A stretch of 24,952 nt of DNA from DATMXT01 sp035560415 (GCA_035560415.1 DATMZG010000049.1:1-24952), one strand, 5' to 3'. Counted from the stretch's first letter, positions 13,247-20,272 are shown. The notes: generated by a model from the sequence alone, not told the origin. Made by a program: numbers and translations.

Positions 13247-14347
13247 ATGATGAAAACTATGATTACGAAATATCACCGCACAATTCATCTTTTGCTTGGG
13301 ATTCTTTTTTTCACTACGCAGCTGTACGGCTGCGGGGCGGGGGACGTATGGCAGGAACCGCCATTGTCCGAAGGCAGTGTGCGCCTCCTCAACGAGGACG
13401 GGAGCCTGCGCTACACCCGCGCGGTCGACGACCGTTGGCCCGACATGCCGGTGCGCCGCTGCCGGCGACAGTTTGGCGCCGGGCCAGACGGCCTGCTGCC
13501 GCCCGAGCAGTACGGACTGCTGCGGGAGGATTTCTCACTGTTGTTGCCGATGGAATACGACCTGGTGCAGCGGGCGCGGCCGCTGACGCCGGGGAGCGCG
13601 CAGCGGGCGCAGTGGGTGCCCGGCCTGTTCCATGTGAGAGACGGCGTCGTCTGGCGCTCGCTGCTCTACGCGGACGGCGAGGTCTCGTGGTTTGAGCCCG
13701 AGCCTTCGGCGGTGCCGCCCGTGCTGGTTACGCTGGGCCGGTGGCCGGTCTATATGGACGAGGCGGCGCAAACGCCGACCGAGGCCTGGCTGCCGTCGCT
13801 GATAGGCACAGAAGTGCGCTTTTATCGCATGGGCGGCGGACAGGCTGTCGGCCGCGCTCTGCTGGAGGCGGGCGACACGGAATATGACGGCGAGCTGCTG
13901 GTCCGCCCGGACCGGAGCGACACGGTCGGCGTCTGCGGAGCCGTGCAAAGCGTACCGATGACGGAGGCGGAGCCGCTGCCGGAGCAGTATGCGCTTCTGG
14001 CCGGCTATCGCCGCGCACATGGCATTCCGGACGACGCCGCACAACAATGCGTTATTTATACGGGCGGCGGCCGCACGCTGTTTTCGCTGGCGCACACCTG
14101 GACCGAGCCGGAGGGCGGGCGTACCGCGACCTGCTGGGGCGTTATGTCGGACAGCGGCGCAGAGCTGGCGTACTACCACTCAAAGTACACCGCTCCCTAT
14201 ACCCGGCTTGAGGCGGCGCCGGTCTGGACCGGCCGCCTTGCGGACGGTGCGCTGCTGCACGTCTTTATGCTGGACCGGGCGCGCTACGCCCTTGTCGATG
14301 ACGGCTCGGGCAGCTTCACGGGCGGCTGTGTGGGAGGCGGCGGCTGA
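13247..14347 (+). CDS. Predicted lipoprotein of unknown function
   Basis: A 366-residue protein with a positively charged start, a hydrophobic core (LLLGILFFTT) and a lipobox ending LYG-Cys29, so it is probably a diacylglyceryl-anchored surface lipoprotein. The remainder is Trp-, Arg- and Pro-rich with no repeat or known motif that I recognise. A Gly-rich end (GGCVGGGG) closes it. The start is uncertain: ATG 13247 and 13250 and TTG 13238 are all in frame and none has a good ribosome binding site. Codon choice (many CTG, GCG, GTG) differs by eye from neighbours that favour CTC, GCC, GTC, hinting at a different origin. It stands alone, ending at a strong terminator. Confidence 0.7.
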   Translation: MMKTMITKYHRTIHLLLGILFFTTQLYGCGAGDVWQEPPLSEGSVRLLNEDGSLRYTRAVDDRWPDMPVRRCRRQFGAGPDGLLPPEQYGLLREDFSLLLPMEYDLVQRARPLTPGSAQRAQWVPGLFHVRDGVVWRSLLYADGEVSWFEPEPSAVPPVLVTLGRWPVYMDEAAQTPTEAWLPSLIGTEVRFYRMGGGQAVGRALLEAGDTEYDGELLVRPDRSDTVGVCGAVQSVPMTEAEPLPEQYALLAGYRRAHGIPDDAAQQCVIYTGGGRTLFSLAHTWTEPEGGRTATCWGVMSDSGAELAYYHSKYTAPYTRLEAAPVWTGRLADGALLHVFMLDRARYALVDDGSGSFTGGCVGGGG

Positions 14348-14386
14348 CGGGCGGAATAATGTAAATTATCGCGTGAGAAAAAGCCG

Positions 14387-14420
14387 GGGCGCCGCCGCAC
14401 ATGGCGGCGCCCTCTTTATA
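14387..14420 (+). terminator. Terminator after the lipoprotein gene
   Basis: A perfect 10-bp GC stem (GGGCGCCGCC at 14387-14396 with 14403-14412), loop GCACAT, then TCTTTATA. The T tract is imperfect. It lies between convergent genes and touches the stop of the amidohydrolase. Confidence 0.7.
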
Positions 14421-15537
14421 AAATCACGATATCGCCTGAAAAACCTGGCTTCAGCTTCCCCTTCGTGTTTTCCTCAAAGCACTGGTAGGCGGCGTTTGCC
14501 GTCAGGGCGGCAAGGGCCTGCTCACGGGTAATGCGCTGCCCCTCGCCCAGCACCGCGCCTGCTGCCGTCTCCCGCTTGACTGCGGCGTCCGCCGCCATCC
14601 TGGGGTCGGGCGGCAGCACCGGCGTATCCTGATGGAGTGTAAAGGGGATGCCAAGCGCAGCGGCGGAGCCCGCCGGGCAGAGCTCCTGCGCACGTTCACC
14701 CAGCGTTTTGAGCAGGTCATCGCCAAAGACGGGAATGGCCGAAATGAAAAACGAGGGGATGATGCCGGCCTCGGCCACCCGCGGCAGCTGCTCCGGCCGC
14801 AACAGCTGGGCGTGCAGCATGACCGGCCGGTAGAGGGGGACGCCGGCGGACTTCAGCCTGAGACATGCGGCGATCATCTGCTCGCAGGCCGCCTCCCCGT
14901 TGCAGTGGACCGCAAGCTGCGCCCGGTCGGCCGCAGCCCGCCGGAAGGCCTCCTCGACCTCGGTGTCGGTGTGGCGGGACTTGCCGCCGTCCTTCGTCCA
15001 TGCCGAACCGTCGCGCGGCTCACCGTCCAAAAACAGCTTGTAGCCGCCGATTTTAAACCGGCCCCGGTAGTGCTTCCAGTGCATAAAATAGTCGCGGTGG
15101 ACCTGATCGGCGACGCCGATGCCGCAGTAGGCGATGACGTCGAGCGGCAGCTCCCCGGCAGCCGCTGCGGCCGACAGCAGCCCGAGCTCCGGAAGTCCCG
15201 CGCAGCCCTCCTGCGCGGTTCCATAGCCAAGCCTGACGTATTCGGCGCAGGCGACGCGCAGTCCGTCGCGCCAATCCTCCGGCGTCGGCACACGCCCTTT
15301 TTGAGGCTTGTGTGCGGCGCAGGCCATTTCGGCCAGCGCCGTGATGTGGCTGTGCGCGTCGACAAAAGCGGGCAGCAGACTGCGGCCCGCAAGGTCCACC
15401 CGCTCCTCGTCCGGGGCGGCGGCCGTCACCTCGCTCATTTTGCCGACGGCCGAGACGATGCCGTTTTGAACTCCGACGGCTTCCGGCTTTTCACCGCCGT
15501 CCATCGTGAGAATTTCTCCGTTATAGTAGACGGGCAT
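14416..15537 (-). CDS. Amidohydrolase family protein (YtcJ-like, short)
   Basis: A 373-residue metal-dependent hydrolase of the amidohydrolase superfamily. Visible motifs are LLPAFVDAHSHI (the HxH metal site after strand 1), GGYKLFLDGEPRDGSAW (the lysine region), LAVHCNGEAA and VMLHAQLL (metal histidines), and FTLHQDTPV (the catalytic aspartate). The end, GKLKPGFSGDIVIL, is the usual C-terminal beta-sandwich strand but stops there, so the tail is about 20-30 residues shorter than normal. YtcJ proteins are usually over 500 residues, so this is a compact relative. GGGGTGATCTGA precedes the ATG. The substrate is unknown; cyclic amides, N-acyl amino acids or similar are possible. Confidence 0.82.
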   Translation of the reverse strand: MPVYYNGEILTMDGGEKPEAVGVQNGIVSAVGKMSEVTAAAPDEERVDLAGRSLLPAFVDAHSHITALAEMACAAHKPQKGRVPTPEDWRDGLRVACAEYVRLGYGTAQEGCAGLPELGLLSAAAAAGELPLDVIAYCGIGVADQVHRDYFMHWKHYRGRFKIGGYKLFLDGEPRDGSAWTKDGGKSRHTDTEVEEAFRRAAADRAQLAVHCNGEAACEQMIAACLRLKSAGVPLYRPVMLHAQLLRPEQLPRVAEAGIIPSFFISAIPVFGDDLLKTLGERAQELCPAGSAAALGIPFTLHQDTPVLPPDPRMAADAAVKRETAAGAVLGEGQRITREQALAALTANAAYQCFEENTKGKLKPGFSGDIVIL

Positions 15538-15549
15538 TCAGATCACCCC

Positions 15550-15583
15550 GTCATAGTTTGGCAAAAAGCCGGCTTTCTATGAC
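15550..15583. repeat. Inverted repeat upstream of the amidohydrolase gene
   Basis: GTCATAG (15550-15556) pairs with CTATGAC (15577-15583) round a 20-base loop holding the palindrome AAAGCCGGCTTT. It sits 13 bases before the ATG on the minus strand. It could be an operator or a leader hairpin; no promoter could be placed firmly. Confidence 0.4.
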
Positions 15584-15694
15584 AGGCGGCATTTGAAAAT
15601 CAAAATTGACATCCGAGAAAACTGGAGATATCGCGACTATGGAAGAGAAAACGAGAGTATGAGTCATCTATTTTGAAAAAATGAGAAAACCCTG

Positions 15695-15723
15695 TTGACA
15701 AGGTCCGCCGGGACATTTATAAT
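15695..15723 (+). promoter_or_regulatory. Consensus sigma-A promoter of rplM-rpsI
   Basis: TTGACA (15695-15700), a 17-base spacer and TATAAT (15718-15723) match the consensus exactly. The expected start near 15730 gives a leader of about 88 bases, as for a highly expressed ribosomal protein operon. Confidence 0.9.
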
Positions 15724-15743
15724 GATTGAGCATTGTAATTTTG

Positions 15744-15789
15744 ACCGCCGAAAAAAGCGCCGCAAGACGCGCGAGGGTTTTCGGGTGGT
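15744..15789 (+). promoter_or_regulatory. Structured leader of rplM (candidate L13 leader)
   Basis: ACCGCCGAAAA (15744-15754) pairs with TTTTCGGGTGGT (15778-15789), with one bulged G and one G.U pair. Inside it GCGC (15757-15760) can pair with GCGC (15769-15772). Ribosomal protein L13 leaders that bind L13 are known in Firmicutes; whether this stem belongs to that class is inference. Confidence 0.5.
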
Positions 15790-15817
15790 TCGGATCATTA
15801 TAGGAGGATATTACCCA

Positions 15818-16246
15818 ATGTCTACATTTATGGCAAACCCTTCCACTGTGGAGCGCAAATGGTATGTCGTGGATGCCGCGGGCAAGCCGATGGGCCGCGT
15901 CGCCGCCGAAGTCGCCGTGCTCCTGAACGGCAAGCACAAGGTCGACTACACGCCCCACGTCGATTGCGGCGATTTCGTCATCATCGTAAACGCCGAGCAG
16001 GTGGAGCTCACCGGCAACAAGCTGACCCAGAAGCTCTACCGCACCCACTCCGGATACGCGGGCGGCCTCAAAGAGGTCCAGTATAAGACGCTCATGGCAA
16101 AGCGGCCGGAAATGGCCATTCAGCTCGCCGTCAAGGGCATGCTGCCCAAGAACGGCATCGGCCGCAAGAGCCTTGGCCGCCTCAAAATCTACAAGGGACC
16201 GGAGCATCCGCATGCCGCGCAGCAGCCCGTCCCCTACAACGCCTAA
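15818..16246 (+). CDS. rplM: 50S ribosomal protein L13
   Basis: A 142-residue L13 with STVERKWYVVDAAGKPMGRVA near the start, then LNGKHKVDYTPHVDCGDFVI, ELTGNKLTQKLYRTHSGYAG, GMLPKNGIGRKSLGRLKIY and YKGPEHPHAAQQP, all family hallmarks. ATG 15818 has TAGGAGGATATTACCC upstream; longer in-frame starts run into the leader and promoter. L13 is an early assembly protein of the 50S subunit. It forms the standard bicistronic operon with rpsI 16 bases downstream. Confidence 0.97.
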   Translation: MSTFMANPSTVERKWYVVDAAGKPMGRVAAEVAVLLNGKHKVDYTPHVDCGDFVIIVNAEQVELTGNKLTQKLYRTHSGYAGGLKEVQYKTLMAKRPEMAIQLAVKGMLPKNGIGRKSLGRLKIYKGPEHPHAAQQPVPYNA

Positions 16247-16262
16247 CGGAGGAGAGAAGTAG

Positions 16263-16667
16263 ATGAACATTTACGATACGAAACCCTATTTCTACGGCAC
16301 CGGCCGCCGCAAGAGCTCTGTCGCCCGCGTGCGCATCCTGCCCGGCACCGGCGCCATCACGGTCAACGGCCGCGACATCGACGACTACTTCGGGCTTGAG
16401 ACCCTCAAGCTCATCGTCCGCCAGCCCCTCGTCGCCACCGAGACCCTCGGCAAGTTCGACATGATCGTCAAAGTCGTGGGCGGCGGCGTCTCCGGCCAGG
16501 CCGGCGCCATCCGCCACGGGCTCTCCCGCGCCCTGCTCCAGGTCAGCCCCGACTACAGGCCCATCCTGAAGTCCTCCGGTTTCCTCACCCGCGACCCCCG
16601 TATGAAGGAGCGCAAAAAGTACGGCCTCAAGGCGGCCCGCCGCGCCCCCCAGTTCTCCAAGAGATAG
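16263..16667 (+). CDS. rpsI: 30S ribosomal protein S9
   Basis: A 134-residue S9 with YGTGRRKSSVARVRILPG at the start, GGGVSGQAGAIRHGLSRAL in the middle and the basic tail ending in QFSKR. The last arginine reaches the P-site tRNA anticodon stem in ribosomes. ACGGAGGAGAGAAGTAG precedes the ATG. A TTCG-loop terminator follows directly. Confidence 0.97.
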   Translation: MNIYDTKPYFYGTGRRKSSVARVRILPGTGAITVNGRDIDDYFGLETLKLIVRQPLVATETLGKFDMIVKVVGGGVSGQAGAIRHGLSRALLQVSPDYRPILKSSGFLTRDPRMKERKKYGLKAARRAPQFSKR

Positions 16668-16674
16668 TTTTTAT

Positions 16675-16702
16675 CAAGAGCCCTTCGGGGCTCTTGGTTT
16701 TT
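16675..16702 (+). terminator. Terminator of rplM-rpsI
   Basis: CAAGAGCCC (16675-16683), loop TTCG, GGGCTCTTG (16688-16696), then GTTTTTT: a perfect 9-bp stem with a stable tetraloop. Confidence 0.93.
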
Positions 16703-16715
16703 TATGTGCAGATGA

Positions 16716-16744
16716 TTGCGTTTGCGCATCAAAACACATATAAT
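16716..16744 (+). promoter_or_regulatory. Promoter of the GNAT gene
   Basis: TTGCGT (16716-16721), a 17-base spacer and TATAAT (16739-16744), about 70 bases before the ATG. A small GGCTCC/GGAGCC hairpin (16759-16780) lies in the leader. Confidence 0.6.
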
Positions 16745-16814
16745 CTATCCAAGTAAGCGGCTCCTGATTGCGGGGGAGCCAATGTAAACGTGAGCTTGAA
16801 AGGGTGGTGTAAAA

Positions 16815-17294
16815 ATGGATTTGATTGCAATCAGACCATACAAAGTGGGCGAGGCAAGCTATATCTGCTATCTGCAAATGGAGCTGTACGACCGCGTCTA
16901 CGGCTTTAAACCGGTCTTTGAGTACTATCTGCTGGCGGGAGCCGCCAAGTTCCTCGCCGACACCGAGGGCGGGCAGATTTGGGTCGCCGTCGACGGGGAG
17001 AAGGTCATCGGCTCCATCGCCATTGTGAAGGCGGGGGAGGACACCGCCCAGCTGCGCTGGTTTGCGCTCGACGACCGGTATCACGGCAAGGGCCTCGGGA
17101 AAAAGCTGATGGACGCCGCCATGGGCTTTTGCCGGGAGCAAGGGTACAAGCAGGTCTACCTATGGACTGTCGACATCCTCTATGCGGCGCGGCACCTCTA
17201 TGAAGTCTACGGGTTTAAACTGACCGACACAAAGCCCAACAACGAGTGGACCGACAGCCTCTTGACCGAGGAGCGCTGGGACATCACGCTCTGA
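16815..17294 (+). CDS. GNAT family N-acetyltransferase
   Basis: A 159-residue GNAT fold protein. IWVAVDGEKVIGSIAIV is the central beta-hairpin, and LRWFALDDRYHGKGLGKKLM holds the acetyl-CoA pyrophosphate-binding Q/R-x-x-G-x-G/A motif (here HGKGLG). LYEVYGFKLTD is the C-terminal strand with the usual tyrosine. The pattern resembles the acetyltransferase half of MarR-GNAT fusions, without the DNA-binding part. It is a single gene with its own promoter and terminator. Substrate is unknown. Confidence 0.87.
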   Translation: MDLIAIRPYKVGEASYICYLQMELYDRVYGFKPVFEYYLLAGAAKFLADTEGGQIWVAVDGEKVIGSIAIVKAGEDTAQLRWFALDDRYHGKGLGKKLMDAAMGFCREQGYKQVYLWTVDILYAARHLYEVYGFKLTDTKPNNEWTDSLLTEERWDITL

Positions 17295-17309
17295 CAAGCC
17301 TACATAAGA

Positions 17310-17336
17310 CGAGGGCCCTTCGGGGCTCTTGTTTTG
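17310..17336 (+). terminator. Terminator of the GNAT gene
   Basis: A 9-bp stem (17310-17318 with 17323-17331, two G.U pairs), TTCG loop, then TTTTG. Its sequence is nearly that of the rpsI terminator. Confidence 0.88.
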
Positions 17337-17418
17337 TATAGGCGGATGAGGCGTATCAGTTGCGGCGGGGAAGACTATGTGATAATATAGTCACGAAAAA
17401 GAGTGGGGGAGGGCTTGC

Positions 17419-18093
17419 ATGCGCACTGTGCTTGTGACGGGCGGAGCCAGGGGAATCGGCGTCGCCGTCGCCGACGCCTTTCGGGCAAACGGGGACAGGG
17501 TGGTCGTCAACTGCATTAAAAGTGAGCCCCCCGGCGCCATCCGGGCCGACGTGGCAGACCACACGGCAGTCGACGAAATGTTCTCCCGCATTGAAAAAGA
17601 GTACGGGCCGGTGGAGGTGCTGATTAACAATGCCGCCATCGCCTGGCAGGGGCTGACGCAGGACATGCCGCCCGAAATCTGGGAGAGGCTCTGGCAGGTC
17701 AACGTGACGGGGGCGGTCAATTGCTGCCGCAGGGCCATTCCCGGCATGCTGGGGCTGGGGAGGGGATGCATCGTCAACATCTCGTCTGTCTGGGGACAGA
17801 CCGGGGGCTCCTGCGAAGTGGGCTACGCGGCGACCAAGGCGGCCGTCATAGGCCTCACCCGGTCGCTTGCGGCCGAGCTTGCGCCCTCCGGCATAAGAGT
17901 CAACTGCGTCTCCCCCGGCGTCATCGACACCGACATGAATAGAGGCTACGACCTTGCCGGCATCACGGAGCAAATTCCGATGGGGCGCATCGGCCGGCCG
18001 GAGGAGGTCGCCGCCGCCGTGCGCTTTCTCGCCTCGCCCGAGGCGTCGTATATCACGGGACAGATTCTTGCAGTCAACGGAGGACTCATATAA
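17419..18093 (+). CDS. Short-chain dehydrogenase/reductase (FabG/YmfI-like)
   Basis: A 224-residue classical SDR. The cofactor motif TGGARGIG lies at residues 7-14, with VLINNAAIAW (NNAG-type), NVTGAVNCC, the serine in IVNISSVWG, YAATKAAVIG (Tyr-x3-Lys) and RVNCVSPGVIDTDM. This is a complete active site for NAD(P)H-dependent reduction. It is shorter than FabG at the N-terminal half. YmfI-type reductases, which act on the EF-P modification in some Bacilli, are one option; sugar or polyol reduction in step with the aldolase is another. AGTGGGGGAGGG precedes the ATG. Its TAA overlaps the aldolase ATG by one base. Confidence 0.85.
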   Translation: MRTVLVTGGARGIGVAVADAFRANGDRVVVNCIKSEPPGAIRADVADHTAVDEMFSRIEKEYGPVEVLINNAAIAWQGLTQDMPPEIWERLWQVNVTGAVNCCRRAIPGMLGLGRGCIVNISSVWGQTGGSCEVGYAATKAAVIGLTRSLAAELAPSGIRVNCVSPGVIDTDMNRGYDLAGITEQIPMGRIGRPEEVAAAVRFLASPEASYITGQILAVNGGLI

Positions 18094-18923
18094 TGGGAAT
18101 GTGTCAAACAAGCGAGCTTCTGGCGCTGGCCAAAAGCCGGAAAATCTGCGTGCCGGCCTTCAACGTCTACAGCTATGAGTCCATCAAATGGACCCTTGAC
18201 GTGGCGCAGGAGATGGACCGCCCCGTCATCATCATGACCTGGCAGGGCGTGACCCGGTACATGCCGCTTGCGGCCATCGCCGCCCTGACAAAGGAGCTGG
18301 CCAAAGACGTGTCGGTCCCGGTGGCGCTCCACCTCGACCACTCCTACAGCTTTGAGGACGCGATGCAGGGCGTGAAATACGGCTTTTCCTCCATCATGTA
18401 CGACGGCTCCAAGCTGCCGCTTGAGGAGAACATCAGGAACACCGCAGAAGTTGTGCGCGCAGCCCACGCCGTCGGCGTGGAAGTCGAGGGGGAGCTGGGG
18501 CACGTGGGCTCGGGCAGCGACATCGGCGGGTGCACTTTTACGGTGCCGGACGAGGCCGTCCGGTTTGCCGAAGAGACCGGGGTCGAGGCGCTGGCCGTCT
18601 CCATCGGAAACGCCCACGGCGTCTACTCCGCCACGCCCGACCTCCAGCTTGAGCTGCTAAAAGAGCTTGCCGGCGCCGTGCCCTGCCCGCTTGTCCTGCA
18701 CGGCGGTTCCGGCATTCCGGAAAGTCAGGTGCGGCAGGCCATCGGCATCGGCATCGCCAAAATGAACATCGCGACAGACTTCTGGGCAGCCATGGACGAC
18801 GCCGTTTACAGCGCCCATGAAAAGGGGAAGCATAGTCACTTTTATACCATGCTCGAGGCCAGGGAGCCCTTTAAGGACTTTCTGCGCAGCCGCTTTAAAA
18901 TGCTTGTCGGAGAGGAGGGGTAA
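18093..18923 (+). CDS. Class II aldolase (fructose-bisphosphate/tagatose-bisphosphate type)
   Basis: A 276-residue zinc aldolase of the Fba/GatY/KbaY/IolJ group. VPAFNVYSYE opens the barrel. HLDHS gives catalytic Asp82 and zinc ligand His83. MYDGSKLPLEENI, EGELGHVG, GNAHGVY (zinc His), LHGGSGI (zinc His) and KMNIATD complete the active site. Such enzymes cleave a ketose phosphate to dihydroxyacetone phosphate and an aldehyde. Class II members acting on fructose-, tagatose- or inositol-derived phosphates cannot be separated by eye. GGAGG nine bases upstream supports ATG 18093. It is coupled to the SDR and followed within 2 bases by a tiny membrane protein gene. Confidence 0.88.
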   Translation: MGMCQTSELLALAKSRKICVPAFNVYSYESIKWTLDVAQEMDRPVIIMTWQGVTRYMPLAAIAALTKELAKDVSVPVALHLDHSYSFEDAMQGVKYGFSSIMYDGSKLPLEENIRNTAEVVRAAHAVGVEVEGELGHVGSGSDIGGCTFTVPDEAVRFAEETGVEALAVSIGNAHGVYSATPDLQLELLKELAGAVPCPLVLHGGSGIPESQVRQAIGIGIAKMNIATDFWAAMDDAVYSAHEKGKHSHFYTMLEAREPFKDFLRSRFKMLVGEEG

Positions 18924-18925
18924 AC

Positions 18926-19027
18926 TTGGTCGCGTCGAGAGTTCCGATTATGCTCATCGCCGTGGTTGCGGTCGTCGCCATTGTGGCGGTCGTGGCGGTC
19001 ATCTCCATGAAAAACCGGGGAGGGTAA
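18926..19027 (+). CDS. 33-residue single-pass membrane microprotein 1
   Basis: After the aldolase stop, AGGAGGGG leads to TTG 18926, opening a 33-residue frame. After six residues (MVASRV) it is one hydrophobic helix made almost only of V, A and I (about residues 7-27). It ends in a short basic tail, ISMKNRGG. The ribosome binding site is the tail of the aldolase gene, and the stop is followed by a second tiny gene with a near-identical tail. The coding reality rests on the ribosome binding site, helix and paralogous tail. Function unknown; membrane-embedded modulators of neighbours are one option. Confidence 0.6.
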   Translation: MVASRVPIMLIAVVAVVAIVAVVAVISMKNRGG

Positions 19028-19031
19028 GGTC

Positions 19032-19115
19032 ATGTCTATGGTCTATCTGCTCGGCATCGGCGGCGTAATGCTTGTCGCCGTCCTTGTGCTGCTGATATCT
19101 TTGAAGAACAGATGA
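19032..19115 (+). CDS. 27-residue single-pass membrane microprotein 2
   Basis: ATG 19032 follows GGGGAGGGTAAGGTC, the ribosome binding site being the last codons of microprotein 1. The 27 residues form one hydrophobic helix (MVYLLGIGGVMLVAVLVLL) ending in ISLKNR, matching ISMKNR of the first. Like the first, it should sit in the membrane with the basic tail inside. A terminator begins one base after the stop codon, so these are the last genes of the SDR-aldolase operon. Confidence 0.6.
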   Translation: MSMVYLLGIGGVMLVAVLVLLISLKNR

Positions 19116-19116
19116 G

Positions 19117-19144
19117 AAATGCGCCCCGGCAGGGGCGCATTTTC
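19117..19144 (+). terminator. Terminator of the SDR-aldolase-microprotein operon
   Basis: AAATGCGCCCC (19117-19127), loop GGCA, GGGGCGCATTT (19132-19142): a perfect 11-bp stem with a short T tail. Confidence 0.85.
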
Positions 19145-19240
19145 TGACTGTCCGCACCTCTCGCTCCTCTATGCCTCTCCGGCGGACATGTACTATCCGG
19201 CGCCCGGAACACATATATTGGTGAGGAGAGGTGATTCAAA

Positions 19241-19495
19241 GTGGCACACAATATTTCGATGGAGGGCAGGGGCAACCTTGCCGTCACCGGCGTCGAGGAC
19301 GTGGCGGCCTTTGACGAAAACCAGATTGCGCTCTACACCAGCGAGGGGATGCTCATCATCAGCGGCGTGCAGCTTCACATCAACAAGCTGTCGGTCGAGA
19401 GCGGGGAGATGGCCATTGAGGGGGTCATCGACAGCCTTGAGTACACCGAGCAAATGAAAAAGCGCGGCAGCTTCCTCGGAAAGCTCTTCGGATAA
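19241..19495 (+). CDS. yabP: Sporulation protein YabP
   Basis: An 84-residue protein matching YabP/YqfC: MEGRGNLAVTGVEDVAAFDE, then LYTSEGMLIISGVQLHINKL and VESGEMAIEGVIDSLEYTE. YabP is needed for sporulation in B. subtilis and belongs to the sigma-E regulon. The start is GTG 19241 with GGAGAGGTGATT upstream. CATATATT at 19212-19219 could be a sigma-E -10 box with a weak -35 near 19190; this is a guess. Its TAA overlaps the ATG of yabQ. Confidence 0.92.
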   Translation: MAHNISMEGRGNLAVTGVEDVAAFDENQIALYTSEGMLIISGVQLHINKLSVESGEMAIEGVIDSLEYTEQMKKRGSFLGKLFG

Positions 19496-19845
19496 TGGAC
19501 TTTTCAACCACTTTTGAGGTGGGGCTACTGCTGCGCTCAATGATCTTCGGGGCGGCGGCGGCCCTGATTTGCGACCTCTTTCGGTTTTTGCGGTTTTTGT
19601 TGCCGGCCGGCCGCGTCATGATTTTCCTGCAGGACCTCACGCTCTGCCTGCTGCTCTGCGCATCGACTCTCATTTTCGTATTCGTCTACAATTCCGGAAT
19701 TGTGCGGCTCTACATCCTGGCGGGGGCCGCCGCCGGGGCGGGAATCTGGTTTTGCACCGTCAGCCGGCTCTTTTTCGGCGCGGCCGGGCAGATTAAGCAT
19801 AAAATTGCAAATTTTTTTGTAAAAAAACCCCCAACTGACAAATAA
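19495..19845 (+). CDS. yabQ: Spore cortex biosynthesis protein YabQ
   Basis: A 116-residue membrane protein with hydrophobic segments at about residues 10-25, 40-65 and 70-92, and a basic C-terminal tail. It matches YabQ, a membrane protein required for spore cortex formation. The segment DLFRFLRFLLP followed by LQDLTLCLLLC is typical. It overlaps yabP by one base (TAATG), and the pair is followed by divIC, as in other spore formers. Confidence 0.9.
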   Translation: MDFSTTFEVGLLLRSMIFGAAAALICDLFRFLRFLLPAGRVMIFLQDLTLCLLLCASTLIFVFVYNSGIVRLYILAGAAAGAGIWFCTVSRLFFGAAGQIKHKIANFFVKKPPTDK

Positions 19846-19850
19846 AACTA

Positions 19851-19880
19851 TTGTAATTTTGTGCTTGACATGTATATAAT
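19851..19880 (+). promoter_or_regulatory. Promoter of divIC
   Basis: TTGTAA (19851-19856), 18-base spacer, TATAAT (19875-19880). This gives divIC a vegetative promoter separate from the sporulation genes upstream. Confidence 0.6.
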
Positions 19881-19947
19881 TACCTAAAGGGTTCATTTTT
19901 ACGGTCGGAGGGGCAGCTTCGGCCGATGTATGCATGGAGGTGGTGTG

Positions 19948-20226
19948 TTGAAGCGAGTCAAGCGAGGACTGTTGCTCAAAGCCATATTGCTCGTCTTCTT
20001 TGTCTACGCCTCTGCGCAGATCATTGAGCTTCAAATACAGATATACGAAAAAAAGCAGGCTGTAGCCGAATATCAAGTGGCCAACGAGGAGCTCGAAACC
20101 TCGATTGAAAGCAAGCAAAACGACATCGACAAGGGGCTCACCGACGAGCAGGTGGAAAAGATCGCCCGTGAAAAGCTGGGGCTCGCGAGCCCCGATGAAA
20201 CGGTGTTTGTCGGGGTGCCAGGTTAA
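19948..20226 (+). CDS. divIC: Septum formation initiator DivIC/FtsB family
   Basis: A 92-residue bitopic membrane protein with a basic N-terminus (LKRVKRG), one transmembrane helix (LLLKAILLVFFVYASAQI), then a coiled coil from about residue 30 to 65. It ends with the conserved short motif VEKIAREKLGLASPDETVF. This is the DivIC/FtsB plan; the protein works with FtsL and DivIB in the divisome. TTG 19948 is chosen because GGAGG lies seven bases before it; ATG 19930 would place that site inside the gene. The yabP-yabQ-divIC-S1 order is conserved in Firmicutes. Confidence 0.88.
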   Translation: MKRVKRGLLLKAILLVFFVYASAQIIELQIQIYEKKQAVAEYQVANEELETSIESKQNDIDKGLTDEQVEKIAREKLGLASPDETVFVGVPG

Positions 20227-20272
20227 GCGAGTAAACATAAACGTTTGCAATACATAAGGAGACATAGCACAT

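Noticed and set aside
15605..15633. Second plus-strand promoter for rplM (TTGACA at 15605)
   Set aside because: No acceptable -10 box lies 16-18 bases downstream, while a perfect promoter is present at 15695-15723.
17373..17392. Inverted repeat GACTAT/ATAGTC before the SDR gene as operator
   Set aside because: Arms are only 6 bases with no regulator nearby, and the overlapping promoter boxes are weak.
19865..19880. TTGACA at 19865 as -35 of the divIC promoter
   Set aside because: It is only four bases from TATAAT at 19875, far too close. TTGTAA at 19851 has proper spacing.
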